From a virus: a stretch of 64,000 bases of DNA. The position numbers were made by a program, and so were the translations under genes. The notes below the pieces were generated by a model. It saw nothing but the letters and a program-made list of their open reading frames with translations. It was not told where the DNA came from and ran no database searches. The stretch spans positions 124,001-188,000 of the IMG/VR virus record IMGVR_UViG_3300020578_000006; one strand, 5' to 3'. Every line of letters starts with the position of its first letter. The stretch's first letter is position 1. Positions 16,336 through 24,408 of the stretch are shown in pieces.

Positions 16336-17280
16336 ATGACAAGAGTAAAAAGTATCAGCGATATTAGTCAGGTATATGAACAAATGTTAGAATCTAAAAA
16401 GGCTGATCAAACAAATACTCAGGAAGTAGTTGAGGAAAAAGCAGTTAAAAAGCTAGAATCATTTCCAAAAGCTACAGATAAAAAGGTTAACGTGGCAAAG
16501 ATTATGGCCAAGGGGTCTGATAAAAATGCTTTTGCACATAAAGATTCTGGGCCAGAGGCTGTATTAGGTGTTAATAAGAAAATTGTCGATCCAAAGACAG
16601 CAAAAAAGAATAATTACTTTGAACCAGAAAAATTTTCAGATAATACTAGAAAATTAGCTAAAGAGAATATAAATAATCATATGAAGTCAATTTTTGATAA
16701 ACTATATGAAGATGTAATTGGTAGCGACAAGCTCGATATCGGCTTACAAGCCGGTCCAGAAGGTGAAGCTACAGATGCTAAGGACCTCGATCTTAGCGGC
16801 GGTAGTGAAGATACCGTTACAGTAAAGCTTGATAGAGATTTAGCTCAAAAATTACATGATGCTCTTATGGATGTTCTTGGTGGTGAAGAAGAGCACGGTG
16901 ATGAAGATCTTGGTGATGAAGCCGCTCCTCTAGAAGATAAGGAAGAGGCTGAAGAAAAGAAGGAAGATAAGAAAGACGAAGCTGAAGAGGCTGAAGAAAA
17001 GAAGGAAGATAAGAAAGAAGTTGCCGGTGAAGGTACTGATCTTAAAGAAGTCTCCCCTAAGGCTGGTCAGTCTCTAGTAGGCCATGGCACAACACATGCT
17101 GGTAAAGTACCTACTGTTGGTAAGATCCGCGCTTCTGGCGGTAAGGCTAGCGGTGATGTAGCTGGTGTAGTTGATGGTAAGGGCAAAACCTTATCTCCCG
17201 CTGGTGGTCATGGCTTGACAAAGCCTGGTAGCATTAATGTAGGTGCTGCTGGTTACAAAGTTGGCGATTTTTTTAAATAA
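16336..17280 (+). CDS. Acidic Lys/Glu-repeat virion protein, unknown
   Basis: The product is 314 aa. The open frame extends upstream to 16261, but the late box 5 nt before 16336 fixes the start. The N-terminus (ISQVYEQMLESKK) has gp21-like VYE and MLE sites, and IFDKLYEDVIG near residue 120 is a second such motif. About 200-235 is a charged repeat (AEEKKEDKK units), encoded by an exact 35-bp DNA repeat. The C-terminus is Gly-rich, ending YKVGDFFK. Composition resembles scaffold or internal head proteins, but it does not match gp22 and lies away from head genes. Followed by a terminator. Confidence 0.75.
   Translation: MTRVKSISDISQVYEQMLESKKADQTNTQEVVEEKAVKKLESFPKATDKKVNVAKIMAKGSDKNAFAHKDSGPEAVLGVNKKIVDPKTAKKNNYFEPEKFSDNTRKLAKENINNHMKSIFDKLYEDVIGSDKLDIGLQAGPEGEATDAKDLDLSGGSEDTVTVKLDRDLAQKLHDALMDVLGGEEEHGDEDLGDEAAPLEDKEEAEEKKEDKKDEAEEAEEKKEDKKEVAGEGTDLKEVSPKAGQSLVGHGTTHAGKVPTVGKIRASGGKASGDVAGVVDGKGKTLSPAGGHGLTKPGSINVGAAGYKVGDFFK
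16942..17018 (+). repeat. Tandem direct repeat in coding sequence
   Basis: Two exact 35-bp copies (16942-16976 and 16984-17018) with a 42-bp period, encoding two 14-residue acidic/basic units (AEEKKEDKK core). Confidence 0.85.
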
Positions 17281-17302
17281 TTTAAAAGTAGCTTAAATAG
17301 AG

Positions 17303-17328
17303 AAGCCGTCAGTAATGACGGCTTTTTT
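17303..17328 (+). terminator. Rho-independent terminator
   Basis: Nine-bp stem AAGCCGTCA / TGACGGCTT with a GTAA loop, running into a T tract, right after the 314-aa gene. A late box starts 3 nt after it. Confidence 0.9.
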
Positions 17329-17330
17329 AT

Positions 17331-17338
17331 TATAAATA
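17331..17338 (+). promoter_or_regulatory. Late promoter box of the gene 14 operon
   Basis: TATAAATA, 5 nt before the GTG at 17344 and directly downstream of the terminator T tract. Confidence 0.75.
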
Positions 17339-17343
17339 ACATT

Positions 17344-17745
17344 GTGAGTCTCTTCGAAAAAGTATTTGTATCGCTTCTCGAAAAAGAATTAATAAATTCG
17401 GCCGCTACCTGGAATACCGGTATTATGCCAATTCATTATACCCCTCCACCCAAACCATTTCGACCTATGAATCCAGATAAACCAAGAGAAAGACATAGAA
17501 AAATTATTAAAGATCCTAAATTTAGAAAAAATGTTCAAACAGTACCTGACATGCACAAGGCAGATCCTACAGCAATAAGTGCGGTTACTAACGCAAGAGG
17601 TCAAAAATTATCTGAAGACGAATTAAAGCAAATATGTAGTAAGTATGGTATTTCTAGGCTTAACTCTAATTCACCTAAAAGCTTAGGTAATACAGGTAAA
17701 GTTTTAAAGTTTAGTCCAGAAATACAAGGATATGTAATTCAATGA
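17344..17745 (+). CDS. Putative internal or head-completion protein, unknown
   Basis: The product is 133 aa with a GTG start set by the late box. The N-terminus LFEKVFVSLLEKE fits a capsid-targeting peptide with an LLE site. The middle is basic and Pro-rich (PPPKPFRPMNPDKPRERHR) and resembles a nucleic-acid-binding tail. The C-terminus (LSEDELKQICSKYGISRLN) looks like a small helical domain. The neck gene 14 follows with an ATGA overlap; in T4 that place is held by gene 13, but length and sequence do not resemble gp13. Confidence 0.7.
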   Translation: MSLFEKVFVSLLEKELINSAATWNTGIMPIHYTPPPKPFRPMNPDKPRERHRKIIKDPKFRKNVQTVPDMHKADPTAISAVTNARGQKLSEDELKQICSKYGISRLNSNSPKSLGNTGKVLKFSPEIQGYVIQ

Positions 17746-18497
17746 GCATGGACAAATATACGGGGGTAAATTGTATTAGAAAATACCCCCTACAATATAC
17801 TACAAGCACGCTCCGATTTACAGATAAAGAAAACAATGAGTGTGAACGTCAATTATACAGCAATTACTGGAGAGAACAAATTGACCTTTACGGGCAAAAA
17901 GTTTTGTATTATAGACATACATACGACACTTTAAGTGCAGATAATATTTACGGGGAAATGCCATTAGCAAAATTCGAAGAGCCAAAATCCTTTATAATGT
18001 CAATAAGGTTAACAGAAAATGCATTAGTATTAAGTAAATTTGGATTTCAAAGTGACGATCAAGTTACAGCATATGTCCATATAAGTTCTTTTTACGCGGT
18101 TTACCCACCCAACATAGAACCTAAAGCTGGTGATGTTTTCAAGTTAGTAGAATATGGGAGTGATAGACCTGGGGAGCGGGACGGTAAAATGTTTGAAATA
18201 ACTGAACGTGTTGATGAAGATAACTCTCAAATAAACCCATTAATGGGCCATTACGTTTGGATGTTAAAGGCTAAGCGCTTTGATTATTCATTTGAGCCTA
18301 ATATTCAATTTGAAAAAGGAAGCAACCAAGTACAAGACACCCCAAAATATGGCACATTAAGCGCAGCTTTTACAACTCTACCTGGTTCTTTTGTTCAAAG
18401 AACAAGCAGTTACCCCGGTGATGCAAACACCACTAGCAAGGATAGAGTCTTTAATATGGATGTAAACGAAACGCTGGAATACGGCGGTTATTATTAA
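17742..18497 (+). CDS. 14: Neck (head-completion) protein gp14
   Basis: The product is 251 aa (T4 gp14 is 256 aa). IDLYGQKVLYYRHTYD, then ADNIYGEMP, SFIMSIRLTENALVLSKFG and DDQVTAYVHISSF match the conserved gp14 N-terminal half, and GKMFEITERVDED followed by NPLMGHYVWMLKAKRFDYS matches the second. gp13 and gp14 form the connector joined to the tail after packaging. Start ATG at 17742 overlaps the preceding stop. Its end overlaps a convergent minus-strand gene by 4 bp. Confidence 0.8.
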   Translation: MSMDKYTGVNCIRKYPLQYTTSTLRFTDKENNECERQLYSNYWREQIDLYGQKVLYYRHTYDTLSADNIYGEMPLAKFEEPKSFIMSIRLTENALVLSKFGFQSDDQVTAYVHISSFYAVYPPNIEPKAGDVFKLVEYGSDRPGERDGKMFEITERVDEDNSQINPLMGHYVWMLKAKRFDYSFEPNIQFEKGSNQVQDTPKYGTLSAAFTTLPGSFVQRTSSYPGDANTTSKDRVFNMDVNETLEYGGYY

Positions 18498-18838
18498 CCA
18501 GTTAAGTCTTCTGGAATTAACTCCGGCTCTACATCCTCTTCTTCAACAGGTTCATCTTTATCAATAAACTTAGGTATCGAAGTAAGGATAATATCTTTTT
18601 TAAATTCTTCTCTCTCTACATCAAGAACCATTGTTTCAAGCCGCTGTTCAATATACTTTTGAAAAGCTAATGGTTTAACCCAAAAGTCATCAGAAACCAT
18701 ATCAGTTTTTAGCTCTACAGCTTTACGTTCGACAAGATCTATAGCCTCAATCAGACAAAGCCATCTTGCATACTCCTCTTTTTTCATCTTAAAAGTCTTA
18801 GTATTGCCCTGTATAGTTATAATTTCTGGTGAATTCAT
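18494..18838 (-). CDS. Small acidic protein, unknown
   Basis: The product is 114 aa with a helical core (KEEYARWLCLIEAIDLVERK) and a strongly acidic C-terminal tail (EPVEEEDVEPELIPEDL). No family recognised. A sigma70-like promoter lies 6 nt before the ATG, so it is probably an early or middle gene inside a late region. Confidence 0.65.
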   Translation of the reverse strand: MNSPEIITIQGNTKTFKMKKEEYARWLCLIEAIDLVERKAVELKTDMVSDDFWVKPLAFQKYIEQRLETMVLDVEREEFKKDIILTSIPKFIDKDEPVEEEDVEPELIPEDLTG

Positions 18839-18844
18839 GTTTAA

Positions 18845-18873
18845 AGTATATAAAGAAATCTAATGAACGTCAA
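18845..18873 (-). promoter_or_regulatory. Sigma70-like promoter
   Basis: TTGACG (18873-18868), 17-nt spacer, TATACT (18850-18845), 6 nt to the ATG at 18838. Confidence 0.6.
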
Positions 18874-18878
18874 GCAAA

Positions 18879-19280
18879 TTATCTCAACTTACCTAATATA
18901 AACCCGGCAACTGCACAATAAAAAGTTACAACGTCAAACCCACACCCCGTCTTATACAATAGTCTAAACGTACTTCTCAATACGTCAAATGCCTCTTTAA
19001 CCAATAATATTTTTTCTGGCGATGTTTTGTCTTTATCATTTTCTTTTAGCTGTAATTTTAAAGACGTCTCTAGAGTGTCAAAAAAAGACTCTACTAACTC
19101 TGCTGTGGTTTTATTAATACCAGTAGAGCCTGCCAAAGCATTTTTATACGTTTTGTAAGGTAGTTGACCTTTTGAGAAAAAGAAATCATTAGCCACATTT
19201 CTTATTTTAGATAACTCTAGTGGGGTTTCTATACCAGATATAGGCATAATTTGACTTGATTGTACTTCTACATAGTTCAT
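18879..19280 (-). CDS. Unknown protein with C-terminal hydrophobic segment
   Basis: The product is 133 aa, mostly helical (ELVESFFDTLETSLKLQL, then FDVLRSTFRLLYKTG), ending with a short hydrophobic stretch (VTFYCAVAGFILGKLR) that could anchor to a membrane. No family recognised. Its ATG overlaps the stop of the upstream membrane protein, so the two are probably co-expressed and may act together at the membrane. Confidence 0.65.
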   Translation of the reverse strand: MNYVEVQSSQIMPISGIETPLELSKIRNVANDFFFSKGQLPYKTYKNALAGSTGINKTTAELVESFFDTLETSLKLQLKENDKDKTSPEKILLVKEAFDVLRSTFRLLYKTGCGFDVVTFYCAVAGFILGKLR

Positions 19281-19705
19281 TTTTCTACCTCACCTATTAA
19301 TTGCTGTTGTAATACTTGCTGTGCATCAGCTACAACAGGGATAGTAGCTATAGCCGTTTTTAAGTTAACATGCACATTAACTTGTTTTTTACACCCGGGG
19401 CACATATAATCATTCTTTTCATTCAATACAATAGGTACAAACGTCTGTACCGCTCTATCGCATGGACAGGTTACTACAGAACCTTGCTTACTTAATTCTG
19501 CTTCCCGGGCTATAGTTAATTTTTCAGCTTCTACAGCAAGTTTTTTTTCCGTTATGTCTCTGTAAAAATAAAAACCTACAAATTGTAATGCAGTAAAAAA
19601 ACCAAGCGCGCTAAAAAAATTAATTCCCAAAAAAGTAAAAGGCCAGGCAAGAACCGACCCAACAAGTATAGTTAACCCAGCGCTGGTTAAAAGCTTAAAT
19701 ACCAT
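19277..19705 (-). CDS. Two-helix membrane protein with zinc ribbon
   Basis: The product is 142 aa. Two hydrophobic segments (about 3-22 and 27-48) form a likely hairpin in the inner membrane, followed by a charged helix (KKLAVEAEKLTIAREAEL). CPCD at about 80 and CPGC at about 103 make a four-Cys zinc-ribbon-like pair. Function unknown. A TTGAAA/TATACT promoter 6 nt upstream marks it as an early or middle operon leader. Confidence 0.7.
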   Translation of the reverse strand: MVFKLLTSAGLTILVGSVLAWPFTFLGINFFSALGFFTALQFVGFYFYRDITEKKLAVEAEKLTIAREAELSKQGSVVTCPCDRAVQTFVPIVLNEKNDYMCPGCKKQVNVHVNLKTAIATIPVVADAQQVLQQQLIGEVEK

Positions 19706-19711
19706 GATATT

Positions 19712-19739
19712 AGTATAAATTACTCTTCTTTGTTTTCAA
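19712..19739 (-). promoter_or_regulatory. Sigma70-like promoter
   Basis: TTGAAA (19739-19734), 16-nt spacer, TATACT (19717-19712), 6 nt to the ATG at 19705. Confidence 0.7.
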
Positions 19740-20100
19740 CTATTTGATTAAGTTCTTCTGTACACGACACAATTATGTTTTGTATCTCGGCAATTTTTTC
19801 ATTTAACTGTCTTATAGCCTTTATGCTATTTTCGTTTTCTTTAATTACAGGGTAGGAAATACTACTGGCCATAAGACGTCTCATATCAGCGCACTTAACA
19901 AACAAATCGCCAAGAGCGTCTACAGCATTGTTTAAAGGAAACGGTAATTGCTTGGAAGCTTGAGTTCTATTTCTATATCTATTAACAATATCCGCAACTG
20001 TTATTACTTCTGGTTGTAAATCTCTTTTTGCTATTCCGCTAACCCATTGATTATAAAGCTTCATTGAATCTTCATTTAATACACTGGGTCGTTTCTTCAC
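19720..20100 (-). CDS. Unknown helical protein
   Basis: The product is 126 aa with a GTG start 4 nt after an AATAAATA late box. It is helical, with an acidic C-terminal coiled coil (IRQLNEKIAEIQNIIVSC). Late expression suggests a virion or assembly role. No family recognised, and the start has no capsid-targeting-like peptide. Confidence 0.65.
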   Translation of the reverse strand: MKKRPSVLNEDSMKLYNQWVSGIAKRDLQPEVITVADIVNRYRNRTQASKQLPFPLNNAVDALGDLFVKCADMRRLMASSISYPVIKENENSIKAIRQLNEKIAEIQNIIVSCTEELNQIVENKEE

Positions 20101-20104
20101 ATTA

Positions 20105-20112
20105 TATTTATT
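20105..20112 (-). promoter_or_regulatory. Late promoter box
   Basis: AATAAATA on the minus strand, 4 nt before the GTG at 20100; divergent from the box at 20127-20134. Confidence 0.65.
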
Positions 20113-20126
20113 ATTAGCATAGAATA

Positions 20127-20134
20127 AATAAATA
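20127..20134 (+). promoter_or_regulatory. Late promoter box
   Basis: AATAAATA, 5 nt before the ATG at 20140; an overlapping copy starts at 20123. Confidence 0.65.
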
Positions 20135-20139
20135 ATAAT

Positions 20140-20553
20140 ATGAGTTTATTTGCCAATCATTTTAACAGTATTTTAGAAGCAGACGAAGTAGATGTGAATG
20201 CTGCAGACACAGCAGCTGCCGAACAACAAGCGATGAAGCAGCAGCTTGACCCTACTACAGATCCAAAATCACTTAATGTAAATGTTCCTCCGGATCTAGA
20301 GGCTACTAAAGGTGCTCATACTGCCGCTCAAAAAAAATCATTAAATGAATGGATAGCAAAGATTTCAGAATTTATCAACTTCTTAAATGGTGTGGAAGGT
20401 AGTAGTGTTCAATCGCAGCTGGCTTCTGCAGGCTGTGACTCGTTGTTTGAAAAGGTTGCTTCTAGTGAAAAGAAAAGAATAGCCAGAGTTGCAATGGAGC
20501 TAAGCTCTCTTAACGAATCATTAAAGGGATACGTCATTTCAAACGACAGTTAA
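20140..20553 (+). CDS. Putative capsid-targeted internal protein
   Basis: The product is 137 aa. The N-terminus MSLFANHFNSILE-A has the form of a T4 capsid-targeting sequence cleaved at an LxE/IxE site. A polar Ala/Asp/Gln-rich linker follows to about residue 60, then a compact helical domain (LNEWIAKISEFINFLNG ... KKRIARVAMELSSLNES). Function unknown. Its end overlaps the primase gene by 4 bp, convergent. Confidence 0.7.
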   Translation: MSLFANHFNSILEADEVDVNAADTAAAEQQAMKQQLDPTTDPKSLNVNVPPDLEATKGAHTAAQKKSLNEWIAKISEFINFLNGVEGSSVQSQLASAGCDSLFEKVASSEKKRIARVAMELSSLNESLKGYVISNDS

Positions 20554-21581
20554 TTAAGTTTCGCCAACAACATAGTACCCTTTAATCCGTTGTAAGTATT
20601 GTCAGTAATAAACTTTTCCGATATTTCATATAGCTTGTGGTGAACACAAACATCATTAATATCTTTTAATCTTTTCAACTCAGACGGCCATATAAAAACT
20701 TTACAACCTTGCTTGAGTAAGAAATTAGTCTTCTTCTTACTTGCTTGATCTATACGCTGATTATCTAATACCCAAATTTGCTCTAAACTACTATATGGTT
20801 TAAGTTGTTCTTTTTGTTTGGGTGTAAACAAATCTCCTTTACCTTCATTAATACCTGCGACCGCTATACCATTTTTTATAAAACAAGCATCCAAAGGCCC
20901 TTCAGTAATGAACAAATATTTTTTATTAAGATCTACATTATTAATACCGAATAAAGTTTTTTCGCTATTTTGTTTTGAAAGATATTTTGGAAATGTGTTA
21001 TTAGGCGTTTCAATTAACGTTCGAGTTTGATAGTGTACGATCTTATTGCTTAAGTCATAAAATGGTATTACTAATCTATTCTTATGGATCTTATCTGTTA
21101 GACTAATCCAAAATGATTCTGGACGATTACAGGCTTTTTCTAAGCGCCGATCTGAAATGGTTTTCAATGCAGCCTGTATATATTTGTTAGTTTTGTAAAA
21201 TGATACTTGACTTACATCAGATAAATTAATACTATCTTCTGGTAGGGTATCGGTATTTAAAACTACTTGTGAGTCTTCGGCAATTTCCTGCTCGTATTCA
21301 ATACTAGGGTCAACAAATTGATTATTCTCCCTCATTATCTCAACATAAGATAAATTTGCCACGGTTTGAATCCATTTAACTGGTCTCATACTTAAACCAC
21401 AATTATGACAAAAGATTAAATTCTTTTTAACAATATAATATAATCTTCTTTTCTTTCCCCATGACTTGCCCTCTCTACAAACTGGACACCCACCGTAATA
21501 AGACTTCGTTGCTTTGTTATATTTTGGATAACCAGCGTATTGGTAAAATTTAGATACGATATAGTTCTCGTTTAACAGCAC
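20550..21581 (-). CDS. 61: DNA primase gp61-like
   Basis: The product is 343 aa (T4 gp61 is 342 aa). An N-terminal zinc ribbon is formed by CPVC at about 34 and CHNC at about 58. The TOPRIM core shows KYLFITEGPLDA (catalytic Glu) and IWVLDNQRID (the usual DxD region reads DNQ-x-x-D). It makes RNA pentamer primers with helicase gp41, encoded nearby. GTG start, 5 nt after TATAAT. Confidence 0.88.
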   Translation of the reverse strand: MLLNENYIVSKFYQYAGYPKYNKATKSYYGGCPVCREGKSWGKKRRLYYIVKKNLIFCHNCGLSMRPVKWIQTVANLSYVEIMRENNQFVDPSIEYEQEIAEDSQVVLNTDTLPEDSINLSDVSQVSFYKTNKYIQAALKTISDRRLEKACNRPESFWISLTDKIHKNRLVIPFYDLSNKIVHYQTRTLIETPNNTFPKYLSKQNSEKTLFGINNVDLNKKYLFITEGPLDACFIKNGIAVAGINEGKGDLFTPKQKEQLKPYSSLEQIWVLDNQRIDQASKKKTNFLLKQGCKVFIWPSELKRLKDINDVCVHHKLYEISEKFITDNTYNGLKGTMLLAKLN

Positions 21582-21586
21582 AACTT

Positions 21587-21614
21587 ATTATAAGATAGGA
21601 ACTTAAAAGATCAA
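21587..21614 (-). promoter_or_regulatory. Sigma70-like promoter of gene 61
   Basis: TTGATC (21614-21609), 16-nt spacer, TATAAT (21592-21587), 5 nt to the GTG at 21581. Confidence 0.75.
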
Positions 21615-21796
21615 TTAGTAGAAGGCTTTACATCTTCAATACTAACAACACCTTTACGAATAAAGGTACCGCTAGCCGGATCATACCAGTGAGCCTCTTT
21701 TACAATCTTATCTCCTACAATACGTTCAACTATCTTAGGCTCTACTGGTTGTCCGCTAATAGGGCTAGCAATCTTGCAAGGTCTGACAAAGTCCAT
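21611..21796 (-). CDS. Small unknown late protein
   Basis: The product is 61 aa, one small beta-rich domain (CKIASPISGQPVEPKIVER, then AHWYDPASGTFIRKGVV). The pattern looks like a compact binding module, but I do not recognise it. A TATAAATA box 6 nt upstream of the ATG makes it a late gene, monocistronic between early genes. Confidence 0.65.
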   Translation of the reverse strand: MDFVRPCKIASPISGQPVEPKIVERIVGDKIVKEAHWYDPASGTFIRKGVVSIEDVKPSTN

Positions 21797-21802
21797 ATAT
21801 TA

Positions 21803-21810
21803 TATTTATA
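21803..21810 (-). promoter_or_regulatory. Late promoter box
   Basis: TATAAATA on the minus strand, 6 nt before the ATG at 21796. Confidence 0.7.
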
Positions 21811-21825
21811 GGTTTATTATTATTT

Positions 21826-22119
21826 TCAACTAGATAAAGGTGCAATAAATGTAGTTGTAGAAGTTTTGCTTTTGTTGTACTGCGCTATACAAACAGAATA
21901 AACATCTGTGGGGAGTTTGGCCACATATGTAATTATGTCATTCTTTAGACCAGTTAAAAATGATTTCTTTGGAACCGCTCTAACTAACATCTTAGGTAAA
22001 CTGAGAAACTCATAATACAATCCATTGTCCTTTGCATAAACAAGGAATTCCCCTACATATAGACCTGTATTTACCGCGTAACACCCTCTATGGTGTGGCT
22101 TTTTACTTTGAAAGAACAT
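21826..22119 (-). CDS. Small unknown protein
   Basis: The product is 97 aa, taking the ATG at 22119; a TTG at 22137 could add six residues. Aromatic and beta-rich (TGLYVGEFLVYAKDNGLYY) with a basic centre. It overlaps the end of the reductase-like gene by 17 bp, so the two are coupled. No family recognised. Confidence 0.6.
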   Translation of the reverse strand: MFFQSKKPHHRGCYAVNTGLYVGEFLVYAKDNGLYYEFLSLPKMLVRAVPKKSFLTGLKNDIITYVAKLPTDVYSVCIAQYNKSKTSTTTFIAPLSS

Positions 22120-22972
22120 TTCTAGCAAACAACGCAATATCTCGTTCTAAAGATTGCATCGCGGGGGGTAATTCTAAGTTATAAAGTCTTAATTTTTCTG
22201 TACTTAATACACAGTTACTTCTATTAGCGACTGTATTTAAACTACCTATATCAATAAAATTCCACCCCGGGTTTTCTATTCCATTCTTCTTAAGAAGGTC
22301 AACTATTTCTTTGGCTTCAACACCACCCGGGTTTACTACATTTATTGGACCCGCTGGAATAGTCTTAAACAAATACAAGAATTTTGCAATAAATTGATTT
22401 AAATCTAAGGTGCTTGTTAAGCTATTTTTCAAGCTAATTAAATTATTATATTTGTAAATTTTATTGAGATAATTCTTTGATGCTAATGTACCGTCAAATG
22501 GCATTCTGATTCTTAAAATATAACCATAACAATTTTGAAAAATAGTTTCAGATGCATGCTTACATTTGCTGTAAAAACTGCTCACGTCACTATACAATCC
22601 AAAATTAGGCTCATCTTCTTCAGTAAATTCTTTCTCGTGACCTGTATAAATGCACCCGCTACTAATTTGAATAGTGGGTATCATAAACATATTTGTAGAT
22701 AGAACGATATTTCTTGGCACTATAACATTCCAAAACCAGCAGTCCTGTTTATGTTTTTCACAACCGTCAACATTAGGAAACCCCGTATACCCGGAACAGT
22801 TGATTACCGCTTCAAAATTGTTATTTTCTTTTAAGTACTTTTGTAAAGTAGCAGGAGAGGTGTAATCAAGCTGCGCCCTATTAAGAGATGTAACAGTAAA
22901 ATTATTAGATATTAAATGCTGCTCTAATGCGGCCCCTATGTAACCTTTACCAAGCAGAAGAATAGGTTTCAC
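22103..22972 (-). CDS. RmlD/epimerase-like NAD(P)-dependent sugar-nucleotide reductase
   Basis: The product is 289 aa with an extended SDR fold. The Rossmann motif GKGYIGA is at about 8-14, VINCSGYTG at about 57-65, the active-site pair is YSKCK (YxxxK) at about 134-138, and NVVNPGGVEAKEI closes the substrate domain. RmlD-type enzymes reduce dTDP-4-keto sugars. With eleven glycosyltransferases in the window, it probably supplies or alters a sugar nucleotide. GTG start overlapping the previous gene's stop. Confidence 0.75.
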   Translation of the reverse strand: MKPILLLGKGYIGAALEQHLISNNFTVTSLNRAQLDYTSPATLQKYLKENNNFEAVINCSGYTGFPNVDGCEKHKQDCWFWNVIVPRNIVLSTNMFMIPTIQISSGCIYTGHEKEFTEEDEPNFGLYSDVSSFYSKCKHASETIFQNCYGYILRIRMPFDGTLASKNYLNKIYKYNNLISLKNSLTSTLDLNQFIAKFLYLFKTIPAGPINVVNPGGVEAKEIVDLLKKNGIENPGWNFIDIGSLNTVANRSNCVLSTEKLRLYNLELPPAMQSLERDIALFARNVLSK

Positions 22973-23265
22973 TTATCTTCTTGCTGATTTATCGCATGAA
23001 ACAGAAACCTGTTAATAGCGGCGGATAATGCATCAGCATCCATCTGATTTTTTGCATGTATAAAACTAACCGGTGCCCCATTCATGTCGTAACCTATAAC
23101 TACAAACGCACTAAGGTACTCAGAAATCACGTTAGCTAAATTTTGAATATTTTTAGACTTTTCCGACTTGCTGAGCGCATGGTGCATCATGTAATCATTC
23201 ATTACAGACCTAATAAGATCCTCCATCTGGCCTTTTTGAATCTTTTTGGAATTATCCGGCTTCAT
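22969..23265 (-). CDS. Small unknown protein
   Basis: The product is 98 aa. The open frame extends to 23370 but overlaps the preceding gene; the ATG at 23265 has GGGGA about 8 nt upstream and lies just after that gene's stop. Helical N-terminus (QMEDLIRSVMNDYMMHHAL), then a strand (AFVVIGYDMNGAPVSFIHA). The pattern resembles small cyanophage hypotheticals; no function known. Confidence 0.6.
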   Translation of the reverse strand: MKPDNSKKIQKGQMEDLIRSVMNDYMMHHALSKSEKSKNIQNLANVISEYLSAFVVIGYDMNGAPVSFIHAKNQMDADALSAAINRFLFHAINQQEDK

Positions 23266-23281
23266 ACTATCCCCGTCGCTA

Positions 23282-23644
23282 TTATGTTTGCTTGGGTGCT
23301 TCACATGTATATTTAGGGCGCTCAGCATAATATGGTGTGTTTTTGGCATTGTTGTTAATACCTCTTTCAATAAGATATCTAATAATCACTTCAATACTAT
23401 CGGTTTTAATACAATAATTTTTGTTAATTCGAATACCACCGTCATTTAATTCAAACATTATATCGTTTAAAAAATCCTTATTCTGAAAGCAAGTAATAAA
23501 CAAGCTCGCGCCGCCTGGATCGACCAATACCGTCCATCTTCTTGGGTCGTGTGCACCATATCCATTGAATGTTTTTAAAACAATAAAACCGTTATCCCTA
23601 AGTCTCTTAACGAAATAACCTGGTGTTGTAATTTTGTTTTTCAT
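23282..23644 (-). CDS. Small unknown protein downstream of the clamp gene
   Basis: The product is 120 aa. The fold looks alpha/beta (GYFVKRLRDNGFIVLKTF, WTVLVDPGGASLFITCF). No family recognised. The ATG at 23644 overlaps the stop of gene 45, so it is translated from the clamp transcript. Confidence 0.6.
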   Translation of the reverse strand: MKNKITTPGYFVKRLRDNGFIVLKTFNGYGAHDPRRWTVLVDPGGASLFITCFQNKDFLNDIMFELNDGGIRINKNYCIKTDSIEVIIRYLIERGINNNAKNTPYYAERPKYTCEAPKQT

Positions 23645-24372
23645 TATTTTACTAGTGACGAAGCTATGTAACGTGTTTTAACAACTCCGTCTAAAAGTTG
23701 AAACATTATAACTCCTAATTTTGGATTAATTTTACACTCTAACTGCTTTACTCTCACACTACTAATTATTCGGATTAACTCAAAATTCAAGCATAAAGAT
23801 TCTAGCGGACTGCCAGTGTAATCCCCTAAAGGTAAGGAAATATTGTCAACATTATGTCTTGCTTTATCTGTTAAATCGCCATATATTTTACCATCCTGTG
23901 AGTAGATATATAACTTGTTACTTTCAGTTGCAAATGTAGAGCCTCTCAACAGATCAACTAACGACTTGTATTGTATGTTAAATGTTATAGGAAACGATAA
24001 GCTTGCAAGCTTAGAAACGTCGACTTTTGGGGGTATAATAATACCGTCTTCGAGTAGATGGTATTTAAACCTAATTTCTGGCCCTGAATAGCTAATATTA
24101 TTTTTATCAATTGTTAGAGTAAAATTATTATCTTGTACGCATTCTAAAGCCTTAATAACCTTTTTAATATCCGAAATGTTTAATCTTAAGGTTGTTTCGG
24201 TATCAAGCTCGGTATTATATGCAGAGTGCAATATAACGGAAGCGTCGGTTGTACTAACAACACTAGAAAACCCTTCACCGGTAACCGTTATTACGCAACT
24301 ATCATTTATCTTACTAAGAGGGAGTAAGAAGCCATTTAAAAAAAGCTTACGGTCTGGGATATGAACATTCAC
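23644..24372 (-). CDS. 45: DNA polymerase sliding clamp gp45
   Basis: The product is 242 aa (T4 gp45 is 228 aa). The sequence has the two-domain clamp layout: a first half with LRLNISDIKKVIKALECV and FTLTIDKNNISY strands, and a second with YKSLVDLLRGSTFATESNK and KIYGDLTDKARHNVDN, the typical v.d..n.ns...... end. It tethers polymerase gp43 to DNA and, in T4, activates late transcription with gp55 and gp33. GTG start 6 nt after a TATAAT box. Confidence 0.82.
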   Translation of the reverse strand: MNVHIPDRKLFLNGFLLPLSKINDSCVITVTGEGFSSVVSTTDASVILHSAYNTELDTETTLRLNISDIKKVIKALECVQDNNFTLTIDKNNISYSGPEIRFKYHLLEDGIIIPPKVDVSKLASLSFPITFNIQYKSLVDLLRGSTFATESNKLYIYSQDGKIYGDLTDKARHNVDNISLPLGDYTGSPLESLCLNFELIRIISSVRVKQLECKINPKLGVIMFQLLDGVVKTRYIASSLVK

Positions 24373-24378
24373 AGAAAT

Positions 24379-24406
24379 ATTATAACAAGAATATACTAGA
24401 AAGCAA
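24379..24406 (-). promoter_or_regulatory. Sigma70-like promoter of gene 45
   Basis: TTGCTT (24406-24401), 16-nt spacer, TATAAT (24384-24379), 6 nt to the GTG at 24372. Confidence 0.75.
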
Positions 24407-24408
24407 GA

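Noticed and set aside
16336-17280. Assignment as scaffold gp22
   Set aside because: Similar charged composition only; no clear similarity and not next to head genes 21 or 23.
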